Both the position numbers and the translations under genes were made by a program. The notes below the pieces were generated by a model. The model was not told where the DNA came from and made no database searches. It was given only the letters and a program-made list of their open reading frames with translations. DNA of 12,459 nucleotides, taken from the NCBI GenBank assembly GCA_013042495.1, contig JABDQB010000437.1:1-12459 (forward strand), written 5' to 3'. Shown piece after piece: positions 1-7,857 of the stretch (positions are counted from its first letter, which is position 1; every line of letters starts with the position of its first letter). This stretch comes from Gemmatimonadota bacterium (GTDB lineage: Bacteria > Gemmatimonadota > Gemmatimonadetes > Palauibacterales > Palauibacteraceae).

Positions 1-813
1 GACCGCGATCTGCGTGCAGTACCTCCCTTCGCCGGCTCCGAAGCCAGCCTCGCGCGCTACGTACAGGGACGGCCGATCGCCACCGTGTGTGCGCTCGAGG
101 GGTGCCTCGGCGACCACGTCACCGGGAGCGTGTCCGTCGATGTAATGGACCACACCCTCGAAGAACGACACGAGTCCTTTCGCTCCGGCGTCAACGACGC
201 CCGCCTCGCGAAGAACCGGCAGGAGCTCCTTGGTGCGCTGAAGCGAGCGCTCCGAAGCCGCCTGGAGATCTCGAAACCAGAGATAGAGGTCCTGCCGCGA
301 ATGGGCCCGCTTCCGCGCTTCGGCGGCGAGGTCGCGCGCAACGGTGATAATCGTGACCTCGCGAGGATCCTCGAGCACGTCGTGGAGCGACGCCGCGGCC
401 ACGGAGAGAGCTTCGGCGATTTCTCTTGGGCCGACCCTGAGCCGGCGGCCGATGCTCTCCGAGAAACCGAGCAGGTACCTCGAGAACAGCATCCCCGAAT
501 TGCCCCGGGCCGCCAGGACTCCTGCCTCGGCGGCGACCCCGGCGACTTCCGAGAACGAATCACTGCGAACGTGGCGCAGCGCATCGGAGATAGAGCGCAA
601 GGTAAGGGTCAGGTTGGTGCCCGTATCGCCGTCCGGAACCGGGAAGACGTTGATTCGATCCAACTCGGCCCGTTGCCGGCCGACGTAGGCGGCGCCGGCA
701 AGGAATCCGCGGCGCAGGCGGTGCCCGTCGAGGTAGGCGATTCGGACCCGTGGCCGGGACGCACGCGAGGGCGTCGGCTCAGACACGTGCGCCTTATCCT
801 CTGAGTGGTTCAA
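1..813 (-). CDS. DAK2-domain protein, FakA-like fatty acid kinase subunit (C-terminus cut by window edge)
   Basis: The visible 271 residues carry the DAK2 signature: NVFPVPDGDTGTN (about residues 55-67, with metal-binding-type D61, D63 and N67), then AARGNSGML (about 110-118) and VLREAGVVDAGAKG (about 199-212). DAK2 domains phosphorylate small substrates with ATP. In FakA/YloV-type proteins this domain is the kinase that acts on fatty acids carried by a FakB (DegV-family) partner. A later GEGRYCTQ (about 262-269) matches the YCTE-type segment that follows DAK2 in FakA-like proteins; what lies beyond is outside the window, so I cannot say whether a DegV domain is fused. I chose the TTG at 813-811 because a perfect AGGAGG lies 10 nt upstream. 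A GTG at 786-784 with AAGG before it is the alternative. It follows rplI by 61 nt and is probably cotranscribed. The DAK2 call is secure; the fatty-acid substrate is inference. Confidence 0.88.
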   Translation of the reverse strand, partial: MNHSEDKAHVSEPTPSRASRPRVRIAYLDGHRLRRGFLAGAAYVGRQRAELDRINVFPVPDGDTGTNLTLTLRSISDALRHVRSDSFSEVAGVAAEAGVLAARGNSGMLFSRYLLGFSESIGRRLRVGPREIAEALSVAAASLHDVLEDPREVTIITVARDLAAEARKRAHSRQDLYLWFRDLQAASERSLQRTKELLPVLREAGVVDAGAKGLVSFFEGVVHYIDGHAPGDVVAEAPLERTHGGDRPSLYVAREAGFGAGEGRYCTQIAV

Positions 814-823
814 ACCCCGGATG

Positions 824-829
824 CCTCCT
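824..829 (-). promoter_or_regulatory. Strong Shine-Dalgarno of the DAK2 gene
   Basis: Perfect AGGAGG on the minus strand, 10 nt before a TTG codon (813-811) in the DAK2 frame. It supports the TTG start over the GTG at 786. Confidence 0.55.
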
Positions 830-838
830 GTGTCGAGG

Positions 839-858
839 GCGGGTGCCTGGTAACCCGC
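839..858 (-). other. Small inverted repeat between rplI and the DAK2 gene
   Basis: GCGGGT and ACCCGC form a perfect 6-bp stem around an 8-nt loop in the 61-nt gap after rplI. No U-run follows on either strand, so it is not a convincing terminator. It could be a processing or stability hairpin, or chance in GC-rich DNA. Confidence 0.25.
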
Positions 859-874
859 TTCGGCAGTGTTCCGG

Positions 875-1336
875 TCAGCTCTCGGTATCGCCCTCCGCGA
901 CGACCCAAACGGTCACCTCTGGTCTCACCTCGGCATGCAGGCGCACGGTTACCCTGTACACGCCAAGCTGCTTGATCGGCTCCTCGAGGCGGATCAAATG
1001 GCGGTCCACGTCCAAACCCTTCTCGGCCAGACCCTCCGAGATGTCCGAAGCCGTCACCGAGCCGAAGAGCTTGCCTTCCTCGCCGGCCCGAACCGTGAAG
1101 CTAACCGATTGACCTTCTATCCGCTCCGCCGCAGCCCTGGCGCGATCCAACTCGCGAGCGGACCGATCGAGGATATGCCTTCTCTCTTCTTCGAACCGCT
1201 TCTGATTAGCGTCGGTCGCCTCGTAGGCAATACCGTGCGGAATCAGGAAGTTGCGGGCATAGCCCGGCCGCACGTCCACGACCTCTCCGATGTCACCGAG
1301 GTCATCTACCACCTGTCTGAGAATTACCTGAACCAT
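875..1336 (-). CDS. rplI: 50S ribosomal protein L9 (bL9)
   Basis: At 153 aa it is close to the usual bL9 length (about 150). The N-terminal rRNA-binding domain is clear: DLGDIGEVVDVRPGYARNF (about residues 12-30) followed by LIPHGIA. A charged connecting helix (about 45-75) leads to the C-terminal domain with KLFGSVTASDI (about 89-99). L9 binds 23S rRNA near the base of the L1 stalk and bridges neighbouring ribosomes in polysomes. The ATG at 1336 is preceded by a G-rich Shine-Dalgarno (AGGGGGGG, 6 nt spacing). It lies 68 nt after the DUF2232 gene and belongs to the rpsF-rpsR-DUF2232-rplI block. Nothing about it is odd. Confidence 0.97.
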   Translation of the reverse strand: MVQVILRQVVDDLGDIGEVVDVRPGYARNFLIPHGIAYEATDANQKRFEEERRHILDRSARELDRARAAAERIEGQSVSFTVRAGEEGKLFGSVTASDISEGLAEKGLDVDRHLIRLEEPIKQLGVYRVTVRLHAEVRPEVTVWVVAEGDTES

Positions 1337-1404
1337 GACCAGCCCCCCCTACGTTTCGTATCCATACGTCCACGGGCGCCTGGGGCAACCCTTGAACGAC
1401 ACCT

Positions 1405-2349
1405 TCAAAGATCGTTGTCCGTCCGAGCCCGCGACAGTCTTTCCCTGAGGTCAATCCACGTGTCGCTCAAGCCCAGGAGAAGCGCCGTACCCAGAACCAC
1501 CGGATACAGAAAAAGAGCGGCCAGACTGAGCAGAACGGCACTCCACACCGTCGTGGCGGCCGTCGCGCCGATCCAAAGCAGGATCGCCGCGCCCCGCACA
1601 AGATAGAGCCCTCCCATAAACAAAGTCGCGTTCTCCCCTACCCTGAACGCCACGCGGCCCAGCGGCAGCACCAGCAGGCAGAGCCCTCCGATCAGCAGCC
1701 AGATCAGGTGGTTGCTGAATCGGAACTCCCGGAGCGGCCCCGGACTGCGGAAGCGTCCCGAGAGTCTCTCGAACCCGAACCAGGCCAGCCCTAGCGCGGC
1801 TACCGTGGCCAGCAGGAGCATCGCGGGATAAACGTCCTGCTGGAACCCTACCCATCGCTGGACCGCGACCTCCAGCTGCCGGCGAATCTCCGGGTCGGCG
1901 CTTCCCTGAAGCTGTTCGAGAATACCCCCAGCGGCCACGGCCGCCTGTCTGATCTCGCCGGTCATCCACCAGTTGACGCCCTCCAACACCCCGGGGCGCG
2001 CCAGCCCGATGAGCAGCACGAAGGCGAGACCAACCCCGATCGCTTGAAGGGAGCGATCCAGCCAGGCGTTCCTCCCGCGGCCGATACTGACTGCAACGAA
2101 AGCGCCCCCGGCGATCAGGCTCCATGCCCGTGGTACAAACCATTCGATCCCGCCTGGTCGGCTGCCCGCGAAACCCAGGCCGAGGATGACTGCGGCGACC
2201 GCAACGCTCATCCAGTCCTCGCTTCTAAATGCGAGAAGCAGCAGCGCGAGGGGGACGAAGACAAACCACACGGGGCTCATCGGCGAAAGCAGAAGTGTCG
2301 CCACGACGAGCAGCGAAGCCCGCGCCAGAGTCCACCCGCGTTCCGTCAC
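1405..2349 (-). CDS. DUF2232/YybS-family integral membrane protein
   Basis: A 314-aa very hydrophobic protein of unknown function. Predicted membrane segments lie roughly at residues 11-40 (probably two), 46-62, 75-92, 102-118, 174-192, 213-231, 243-262 and 265-293, with a soluble stretch at about 130-172. The C-terminus has LLGLSDTWIDLRERL (about 291-305), the ending I associate with DUF2232 proteins. In Bacillus subtilis the DUF2232 protein YybS is encoded next to rplI, and here the gene sits between rpsR and rplI, which supports the assignment. The GTG at 2349 is 36 nt after rpsR; GAGGG lies about 10 nt upstream. A role tied to ribosome assembly or membrane function is suggested only by gene order; no catalytic motif is visible. 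Confidence 0.85.
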   Translation of the reverse strand: MTERGWTLARASLLVVATLLLSPMSPVWFVFVPLALLLLAFRSEDWMSVAVAAVILGLGFAGSRPGGIEWFVPRAWSLIAGGAFVAVSIGRGRNAWLDRSLQAIGVGLAFVLLIGLARPGVLEGVNWWMTGEIRQAAVAAGGILEQLQGSADPEIRRQLEVAVQRWVGFQQDVYPAMLLLATVAALGLAWFGFERLSGRFRSPGPLREFRFSNHLIWLLIGGLCLLVLPLGRVAFRVGENATLFMGGLYLVRGAAILLWIGATAATTVWSAVLLSLAALFLYPVVLGTALLLGLSDTWIDLRERLSRARTDNDL

Positions 2350-2385
2350 GACCCCGGAACCCTCATTGCCCTTCAGGCCCCGTAT

Positions 2386-2604
2386 TCAGGAGTGATAGCC
2401 CTGGATGTAGGGGATGAACGCGAGATACCGGGCTCGCTTGATCGCCGTTCCGAGCTGTCGCTGGTGGCGGGCACACGTACCGGTTGCCCGCCTGGGCAGG
2501 ATCTTCCCCCGATCCGTGATCAGCCGGCCCAGCGTATCAGCGTCCTTGTAGTCGATGCGCTCCACGTTGCGCTCGCAGAACTTACAGACTTTCCTGAATG
2601 CCAT
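2386..2604 (-). CDS. rpsR: 30S ribosomal protein S18 (bS18), cysteine-rich form
   Basis: 72 aa, typical bS18 size, with the conserved DYKDADTLGRLITDRGKI (about residues 18-35) and LPRRATGTCARHQRQL (36-51), ending in an aromatic/basic tail. S18 forms a heterodimer with S6 on the 30S platform. C7 and C10 (CKFC) plus C44 and H47 (CARH) could form a zinc site, as in the cysteine-containing class of S18. The ATG begins 3 nt after the rpsF stop, and its Shine-Dalgarno (GGAGGG, 8 nt spacing) lies inside the last rpsF codons, so translation is probably coupled. It is therefore coregulated with S6, consistent with the leader element upstream of rpsF. Confidence 0.97.
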   Translation of the reverse strand: MAFRKVCKFCERNVERIDYKDADTLGRLITDRGKILPRRATGTCARHQRQLGTAIKRARYLAFIPYIQGYHS

Positions 2605-2607
2605 CGC

Positions 2608-3174
2608 TCAGTCCCTCCGTGTGGCGTCAGCGTCGTCATCATCGCCGGCGTCGTCAGAGTCGTCTTCGACATCGTCCTCAACAGCATCGGCATCGTCCTC
2701 AGCGGCATCGGCAGCTTCCTCAGCAGCTTCGGCATCGTCCTCAGCGGTTTCGGTTTCTTCCTCAGCGGCGTCGCCGTCTTCGGGGACTTTGTCGGCAGCC
2801 TTTTTGCGTACCTCGTCGTCGTCCCTGCGCCCACGGCCGCCTCGATCCTCGTCGCCGCGCTCGTACTGCACAGGTACCGGAAGCTCTCCCTCCGAGAGTA
2901 CCACGAGATGACGCAGAAGGTCGTCATCCAGCTTGAGCATTCGTTCGAAGTCCGGCAGTACGGCGGGGGATGCCGTGAACTGAGTCACGACGTAATAGCC
3001 GTTGTCGTTCCGGTCGATGGGAAAGGCCAGCTGACGCTTGCCCCAGTGTTCCACAGCCGTGATCTCGCTTCCGGCCAGCGCGAGGATCCTGCCGTGATAA
3101 CCTTCAAGACGTCCCTCGATCTCTTCCGTCGTGAGGGAGGACTTGAAGATGTATACCACTTCGTAGTCCCGCAT
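2608..3174 (-). CDS. rpsF: 30S ribosomal protein S6 (bS6) with long acidic C-terminal tail
   Basis: Residues 1-97 are a normal bS6 fold, starting MRDYEVVYIF and with VEHWGKRQLAFPID (41-54) and NGYYVVTQF (58-66). Then come an Arg/Asp-rich linker (107-126) and an Asp/Glu/Ala tail to residue 188. Most S6 proteins are about 95-140 aa, so the tail is long. It holds a 14-residue imperfect repeat starting AEDDA, mirrored in an exact 19-nt DNA repeat. The ATG at 3174 is chosen over the upstream in-frame start at 3243 because AAGGAG lies 8 nt before it and similarity begins there. S6 binds 16S rRNA with S18, and the pair can repress their own mRNA. E. coli S6 gains C-terminal glutamates through RimK; a genetically encoded acidic tail could play a similar charge role, which is speculation. 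Confidence 0.95.
   Translation of the reverse strand: MRDYEVVYIFKSSLTTEEIEGRLEGYHGRILALAGSEITAVEHWGKRQLAFPIDRNDNGYYVVTQFTASPAVLPDFERMLKLDDDLLRHLVVLSEGELPVPVQYERGDEDRGGRGRRDDDEVRKKAADKVPEDGDAAEEETETAEDDAEAAEEAADAAEDDADAVEDDVEDDSDDAGDDDDADATRRD
2687..2747. repeat. 19-nt direct repeat (42-nt period) within the S6 acidic tail
   Basis: The same 19 bases (starting tcggcatcgtc and ending ctcagcgg on the plus strand) occur at 2687-2705 and 2729-2747. The 42-nt offset equals 14 codons, so both copies encode the same register of the acidic tail. This suggests tail growth by in-frame duplication or slippage; weaker relatives surround it. Confidence 0.8.
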
Positions 3175-3182
3175 TACGTTCG

Positions 3183-3226
3183 CTCCTTCGGTCTGAGTGG
3201 CCGCGGGCACGTCCCCGCGGCAGGAG
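3183..3226 (-). promoter_or_regulatory. S6:S18-type autoregulatory leader motif of rpsF
   Basis: Read on the minus strand, CUCCU (3226-3222) is followed directly by a perfect 8-bp hairpin, GCCGCGGG / CCCGCGGC with a 6-nt loop (3221-3200). A 12-nt one-sided bulge (3199-3188) ends in CCGA, and AGGAG (3187-3183) pairs with the first CUCCU. That AGGAG is the core of the rpsF Shine-Dalgarno. The described S6:S18 mRNA element consists of a CCG trinucleotide exposed in a bulge flanked by a stem and a hairpin, mimicking the S6:S18 site in 16S rRNA. Here all parts are present in order just before rpsF. Binding of S6:S18 would stabilise the basal stem and hide the ribosome site, shutting down rpsF-rpsR. 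The fold was worked out by eye, with no covariation support. Confidence 0.65.
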
Positions 3227-3251
3227 ATTCTGTCGTCTGTCATTGAACTTT

Positions 3252-3277
3252 GCCGCGCCAGCCTTTCCTGGTGCGGC
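3252..3277 (-). other. Hairpin in the hppA-rpsF gap, no U-tract
   Basis: GCCGC-A-CCAG and CTGG-C-GCGGC form a 5+4 bp stem with one A.C mismatch and a 6-nt loop on the minus strand (a G.U pair on the plus strand). AAAG follows rather than a U-run, so it is not a standard intrinsic terminator. It may mark the 3' end of hppA mRNA or form part of the rpsF leader. Confidence 0.35.
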
Positions 3278-3305
3278 GCGCCAAGCTAGCGGGCCGGGAG
3301 CCGAC

Positions 3306-3329
3306 GTTAAAGCCGAGGCCCTGTCACTG

Positions 3330-3333
<4 letters not shown>
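3306..3333 (-). promoter_or_regulatory. Possible sigma70-type promoter for the rpsF operon
   Basis: CTGACA (3333-3328, five of six to TTGACA) and TTTAAC (3311-3306, four of six to TATAAT) are separated by 16 nt; the -35 overlaps the hppA stop codon. The -10 is an AT-rich island in GC-rich DNA. It would give a leader of about 125 nt containing the S6:S18 motif. Read-through from hppA is the alternative. Confidence 0.35.
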
Positions 3334-5456
<2,123 letters not shown>

Positions 5457-5499
5457 GAAAAGCCTCTCTTGTCTTCCGTGACCGTGTTGCTATCCGCCC

Positions 5500-6069
5500 T
5501 CAAGCACTGTTGAAGGCATTCATGGCGGACTCCATTCCCTCGCTCAACCACGATTCGATCGCGAGGGCCAACCTGCCAAACTGTTCCAAAATCGCTTCTT
5601 CGTCTCCCGACCGAGGTACGCCCAGCACCCAATCGGCGAGATCCAAATCGGGATGTGTCGGCGCGCCGACGCCGATCCTCAGCCGCGGATACTCTCGGCT
5701 TCCCAGAGCCTCCTCGACAGACTGCAGGCCGTTGTGACCGCCCGCCGAGCCCCTGCCCTTCAGGCGGAAACGGCCCGGGGGCAGTGCCGCGTCGTCCACC
5801 ACAACGAGGAGATCTTCCTCGAAGCGAAAACCTTGAACGGCCAGGTACTTCGACAGCACCCGGCCGCTCCGGTTCATGAATGTCATCGGCTTGATGATTC
5901 GGACTTCGTGGCCGCCCACTGGCCCGTCCACGGAAGCCTCCGGACCCACCTGCTTGAACGGACCCAAGGACCATCGCTTGGCAAGGTGATCGGCCACCCA
6001 CCAGCCGGCGTTGTGCCGGGTATCGCGATAGCGGTCCCCGGGATTACCCAGGGCCAGGATCAGCTTCAT
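5500..6069 (-). CDS. pth: Peptidyl-tRNA hydrolase
   Basis: 189 aa, normal for bacterial Pth. It releases tRNA from prematurely dropped peptidyl-tRNAs in the cytoplasm. The start ILALGNPGDRY holds N9, and DTRHNAG holds the catalytic H19. N66 in PMTFMNRSG, D92 in VVVDDAALPPG and N113 in GSAGGHNGL complete the set that corresponds to N10, H20, N68, D93 and N114 of E. coli Pth. The usual HDDLDLP loop is replaced by VDDAALPP, a mild change that keeps the key Asp. It begins 19 nt after the L25 gene, in the order prs-ctc-pth known from Bacillus, so one transcript is likely. Confidence 0.97.
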   Translation of the reverse strand: MKLILALGNPGDRYRDTRHNAGWWVADHLAKRWSLGPFKQVGPEASVDGPVGGHEVRIIKPMTFMNRSGRVLSKYLAVQGFRFEEDLLVVVDDAALPPGRFRLKGRGSAGGHNGLQSVEEALGSREYPRLRIGVGAPTHPDLDLADWVLGVPRSGDEEAILEQFGRLALAIESWLSEGMESAMNAFNSA

Positions 6070-6088
6070 CGGGCAGCCAGAACGGGGG

Positions 6089-6757
6089 CTACGCTTCCTC
6101 CGAGTCCCCGTCGTCTCCGCGCGCCGTGATCACTTCCGGCTCGATGTCTTCGTCGAGTTCCGAGAGCTCGTCCTCGCCCTCTTCCTCCTCGACCTCGATC
6201 ACCCTCGGCGCGACCACGGCACACACGGTCAGACTCCCGTCCTCGAGAGGCGTGACATCGCCGGTGTCGATCTCGCCGATATGCAGGGAGTCGCCGATTT
6301 CCAGCCCCGAAATGTCCGCTTCAAAGGCGGACGGGATATCCCGAGGCAGGCACTCGATCTCCAGCTCGTAACGGATGACCTGCAAGACTCCCCCGTTCCT
6401 GACTCCGATCGGATTTCCCTCGAGGCGCACGGGCACCGCGACGCGGATCGTCTGCCCGGCCGTGATCTCGAAGAAGTCCACATGGAGGATTACGGATCGA
6501 TAGGGATGCCGCTGGATCTCTCGGATCAGGACGACCTTCGGTGTCTCGTCGCCGACCTTCAGATCGATCAACGTGTTCTCGGTCGAGATCTTGCTGATCA
6601 GGGCCTTGAACTGGAGCTCGTCCGCCAGGACGGCCGTCGGCTCGGCACCGTGCCCGTATACGTTGCCCGGGATCTTGCCCGCAGCCCGAATGCGCCTTGC
6701 GGCGCCCTTGCCGGTCTCGCTTCTCGATTCGACCTGTAACACTACCTGCTTGCTCAT
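6089..6757 (-). CDS. rplY: 50S ribosomal protein L25, general stress (Ctc/TL5) form
   Basis: 222 aa, the long two-domain Ctc/TL5 form rather than the roughly 94-aa E. coli L25. The N-terminal 5S-rRNA-binding domain shows GKGAARRIRAAGKIPGNVYG (17-36) and ends near LHVDFFEI (91-98). A beta-rich C-terminal domain follows (about 101-186). The last 35 residues (188-222) are an acidic tail rich in Glu and Asp, common in this form but variable in length. It binds 5S rRNA in the central protuberance; in Bacillus ctc is stress-induced. The ATG at 6757 has GAGGAA 5 nt upstream. It lies between prs (49 nt) and pth (19 nt). Confidence 0.96.
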   Translation of the reverse strand: MSKQVVLQVESRSETGKGAARRIRAAGKIPGNVYGHGAEPTAVLADELQFKALISKISTENTLIDLKVGDETPKVVLIREIQRHPYRSVILHVDFFEITAGQTIRVAVPVRLEGNPIGVRNGGVLQVIRYELEIECLPRDIPSAFEADISGLEIGDSLHIGEIDTGDVTPLEDGSLTVCAVVAPRVIEVEEEEGEDELSELDEDIEPEVITARGDDGDSEEA

Positions 6758-6806
6758 CTGTGTTCCTCGCGCGCCGTCCCGCCCGGTCCGGCCTTGTTAG
6801 TCCATT

Positions 6807-7766
6807 CTATGTGAACAGCTTGCTCACGGAACGATTGTAGTGCGTGCTCTCGATGGCCCTGGCCAGAAGACTCGCCACCGACACCGTCTTGAGATTCTCG
6901 AGACTCGAACTCTTCTCATCTGAAATCGCGATCGTGTCCGTCACCGCGAGTTCCACGAAACCTGCCCCATTCAGTCTCTCCACCGCAGGTCCCGATAGAA
7001 GCGCATGCGTCGCGATGGCGTACACCTCACGGGCTCCACGCTCCCGCAGCGCGACCGCGGCATTCGCCATGGTCCCCGCCGTGTCCACCATGTCGTCGGC
7101 GATGATGCACCGCATGCCATCCACGTCTCCAACCACGTTCAAGACCTCGGCCTCGTTCGGCTCCGGACGTCGTTTGTCCATGATGGCCAGTCCCGCTCCG
7201 AGACGCTTCGCGTACCCCCGGGCCATCTTCGCCGCACCGACATCGGTGGCTACCACGACCAGATCGTCGTGGCTCATGTCCGCGTAATGGTGCATGAACA
7301 CTGGCGCCGCGTACAGATGGTCCACCGGAATGTCGAAGAACCCCTGCAGCTGGTGCTGGTGGAAGTCAATCGTGATGAGGCGATCGGCCCCTGCCGCCAC
7401 GATCAGGTTCGCCATCAGCTTACCGGCGATCGACACCCTCGGCTGGTCCTTGCGGTCCTGCCGCGCATACCCGTAGTACGGAACGACCGCGGTCACCCGG
7501 GCGGCCGACGCCCTCTTGGCCGCGTCGATCAGAAGCAGCAGCTCCAGGATGTTCTCACCCGGCGGATTCGTCGACTGGATCACGAAGACGTCCCTTCCGC
7601 GGACGTTCTCATCGATCCGGACGAAGATCTCCCCGTCGGCGAACCTCTTGATGGTCACTTCGCACAACGGCTGGTCCAACTCTTCCGCGATCCTGGCCGC
7701 GAGAGCCGGGTTCGCCGTGCCCGTCAGTACCATCATCGGCGTGCCGGTAGCCGACAGCTCCGTCAT
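6807..7766 (-). CDS. prs: Ribose-phosphate pyrophosphokinase (PRPP synthase)
   Basis: 319 aa, the usual class I length. It makes PRPP from ribose 5-phosphate and ATP for nucleotide, His, Trp and NAD synthesis. FADGEIFVRIDENVRG (42-57) and the flexible ATP loop YYGYARQDRK (97-106) are present. So are metal-site H136 in TIDFHQHQLQGFF, DKRRP (197-201) and the PRPP-binding loop IIADDMVDTAGTM (221-233). The N-terminus is about ten residues longer than in Bacillus Prs. The ATG at 7766 is kept because GAGG lies 5 nt upstream. It is the first gene after a clear promoter at 7843-7815, and heads the prs-rplY-pth run. Confidence 0.97.
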   Translation of the reverse strand: MTELSATGTPMMVLTGTANPALAARIAEELDQPLCEVTIKRFADGEIFVRIDENVRGRDVFVIQSTNPPGENILELLLLIDAAKRASAARVTAVVPYYGYARQDRKDQPRVSIAGKLMANLIVAAGADRLITIDFHQHQLQGFFDIPVDHLYAAPVFMHHYADMSHDDLVVVATDVGAAKMARGYAKRLGAGLAIMDKRRPEPNEAEVLNVVGDVDGMRCIIADDMVDTAGTMANAAVALRERGAREVYAIATHALLSGPAVERLNGAGFVELAVTDTIAISDEKSSSLENLKTVSVASLLARAIESTHYNRSVSKLFT

Positions 7767-7814
7767 GTCTGCCTCGCTCTATGCGCTCCGTACGCGTTCC
7801 GAAAACAGCCGCGT

Positions 7815-7843
7815 ATGTTACAGGGGGCGATCGGAAGCGTCAA
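7815..7843 (-). promoter_or_regulatory. Sigma70-type promoter upstream of prs
   Basis: TTGACG (7843-7838, five of six) and TAACAT (7820-7815, four of six) with an optimal 17-nt spacer. It lies in the 91-nt gap between the MscS gene and prs, giving a leader of about 40 nt. No operator-like repeat is seen. Confidence 0.6.
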
Positions 7844-7857
7844 CCGCCCGCGGCCCT

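Noticed and set aside
85..804. 239-aa plus-strand open frame
   Set aside because: Antisense to the DAK2 gene, whose minus-strand frame carries clear family motifs; the plus frame shows no recognisable domain and arises from GC-rich codon bias.
2687..2747. Direct repeats considered as CRISPR or regulatory repeat array
   Set aside because: Only two exact 19-nt copies, spacing divisible by three, fully inside a coding acidic tail.
3175..3243. Longer S6 starting at 3243
   Set aside because: The extra 23 residues show no S6 similarity, would run through the leader hairpin, and a well-spaced Shine-Dalgarno precedes the ATG at 3174.
2044..3246. 400-aa plus-strand open frame
   Set aside because: Spans opposite DUF2232, rpsR and rpsF; its Ser/Val-rich part is just the complement of the S6 acidic tail.
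3252..3277. Intrinsic terminator after hppA
   Set aside because: Good hairpin but AAAG instead of a U-run follows, so kept only as an unspecified hairpin.
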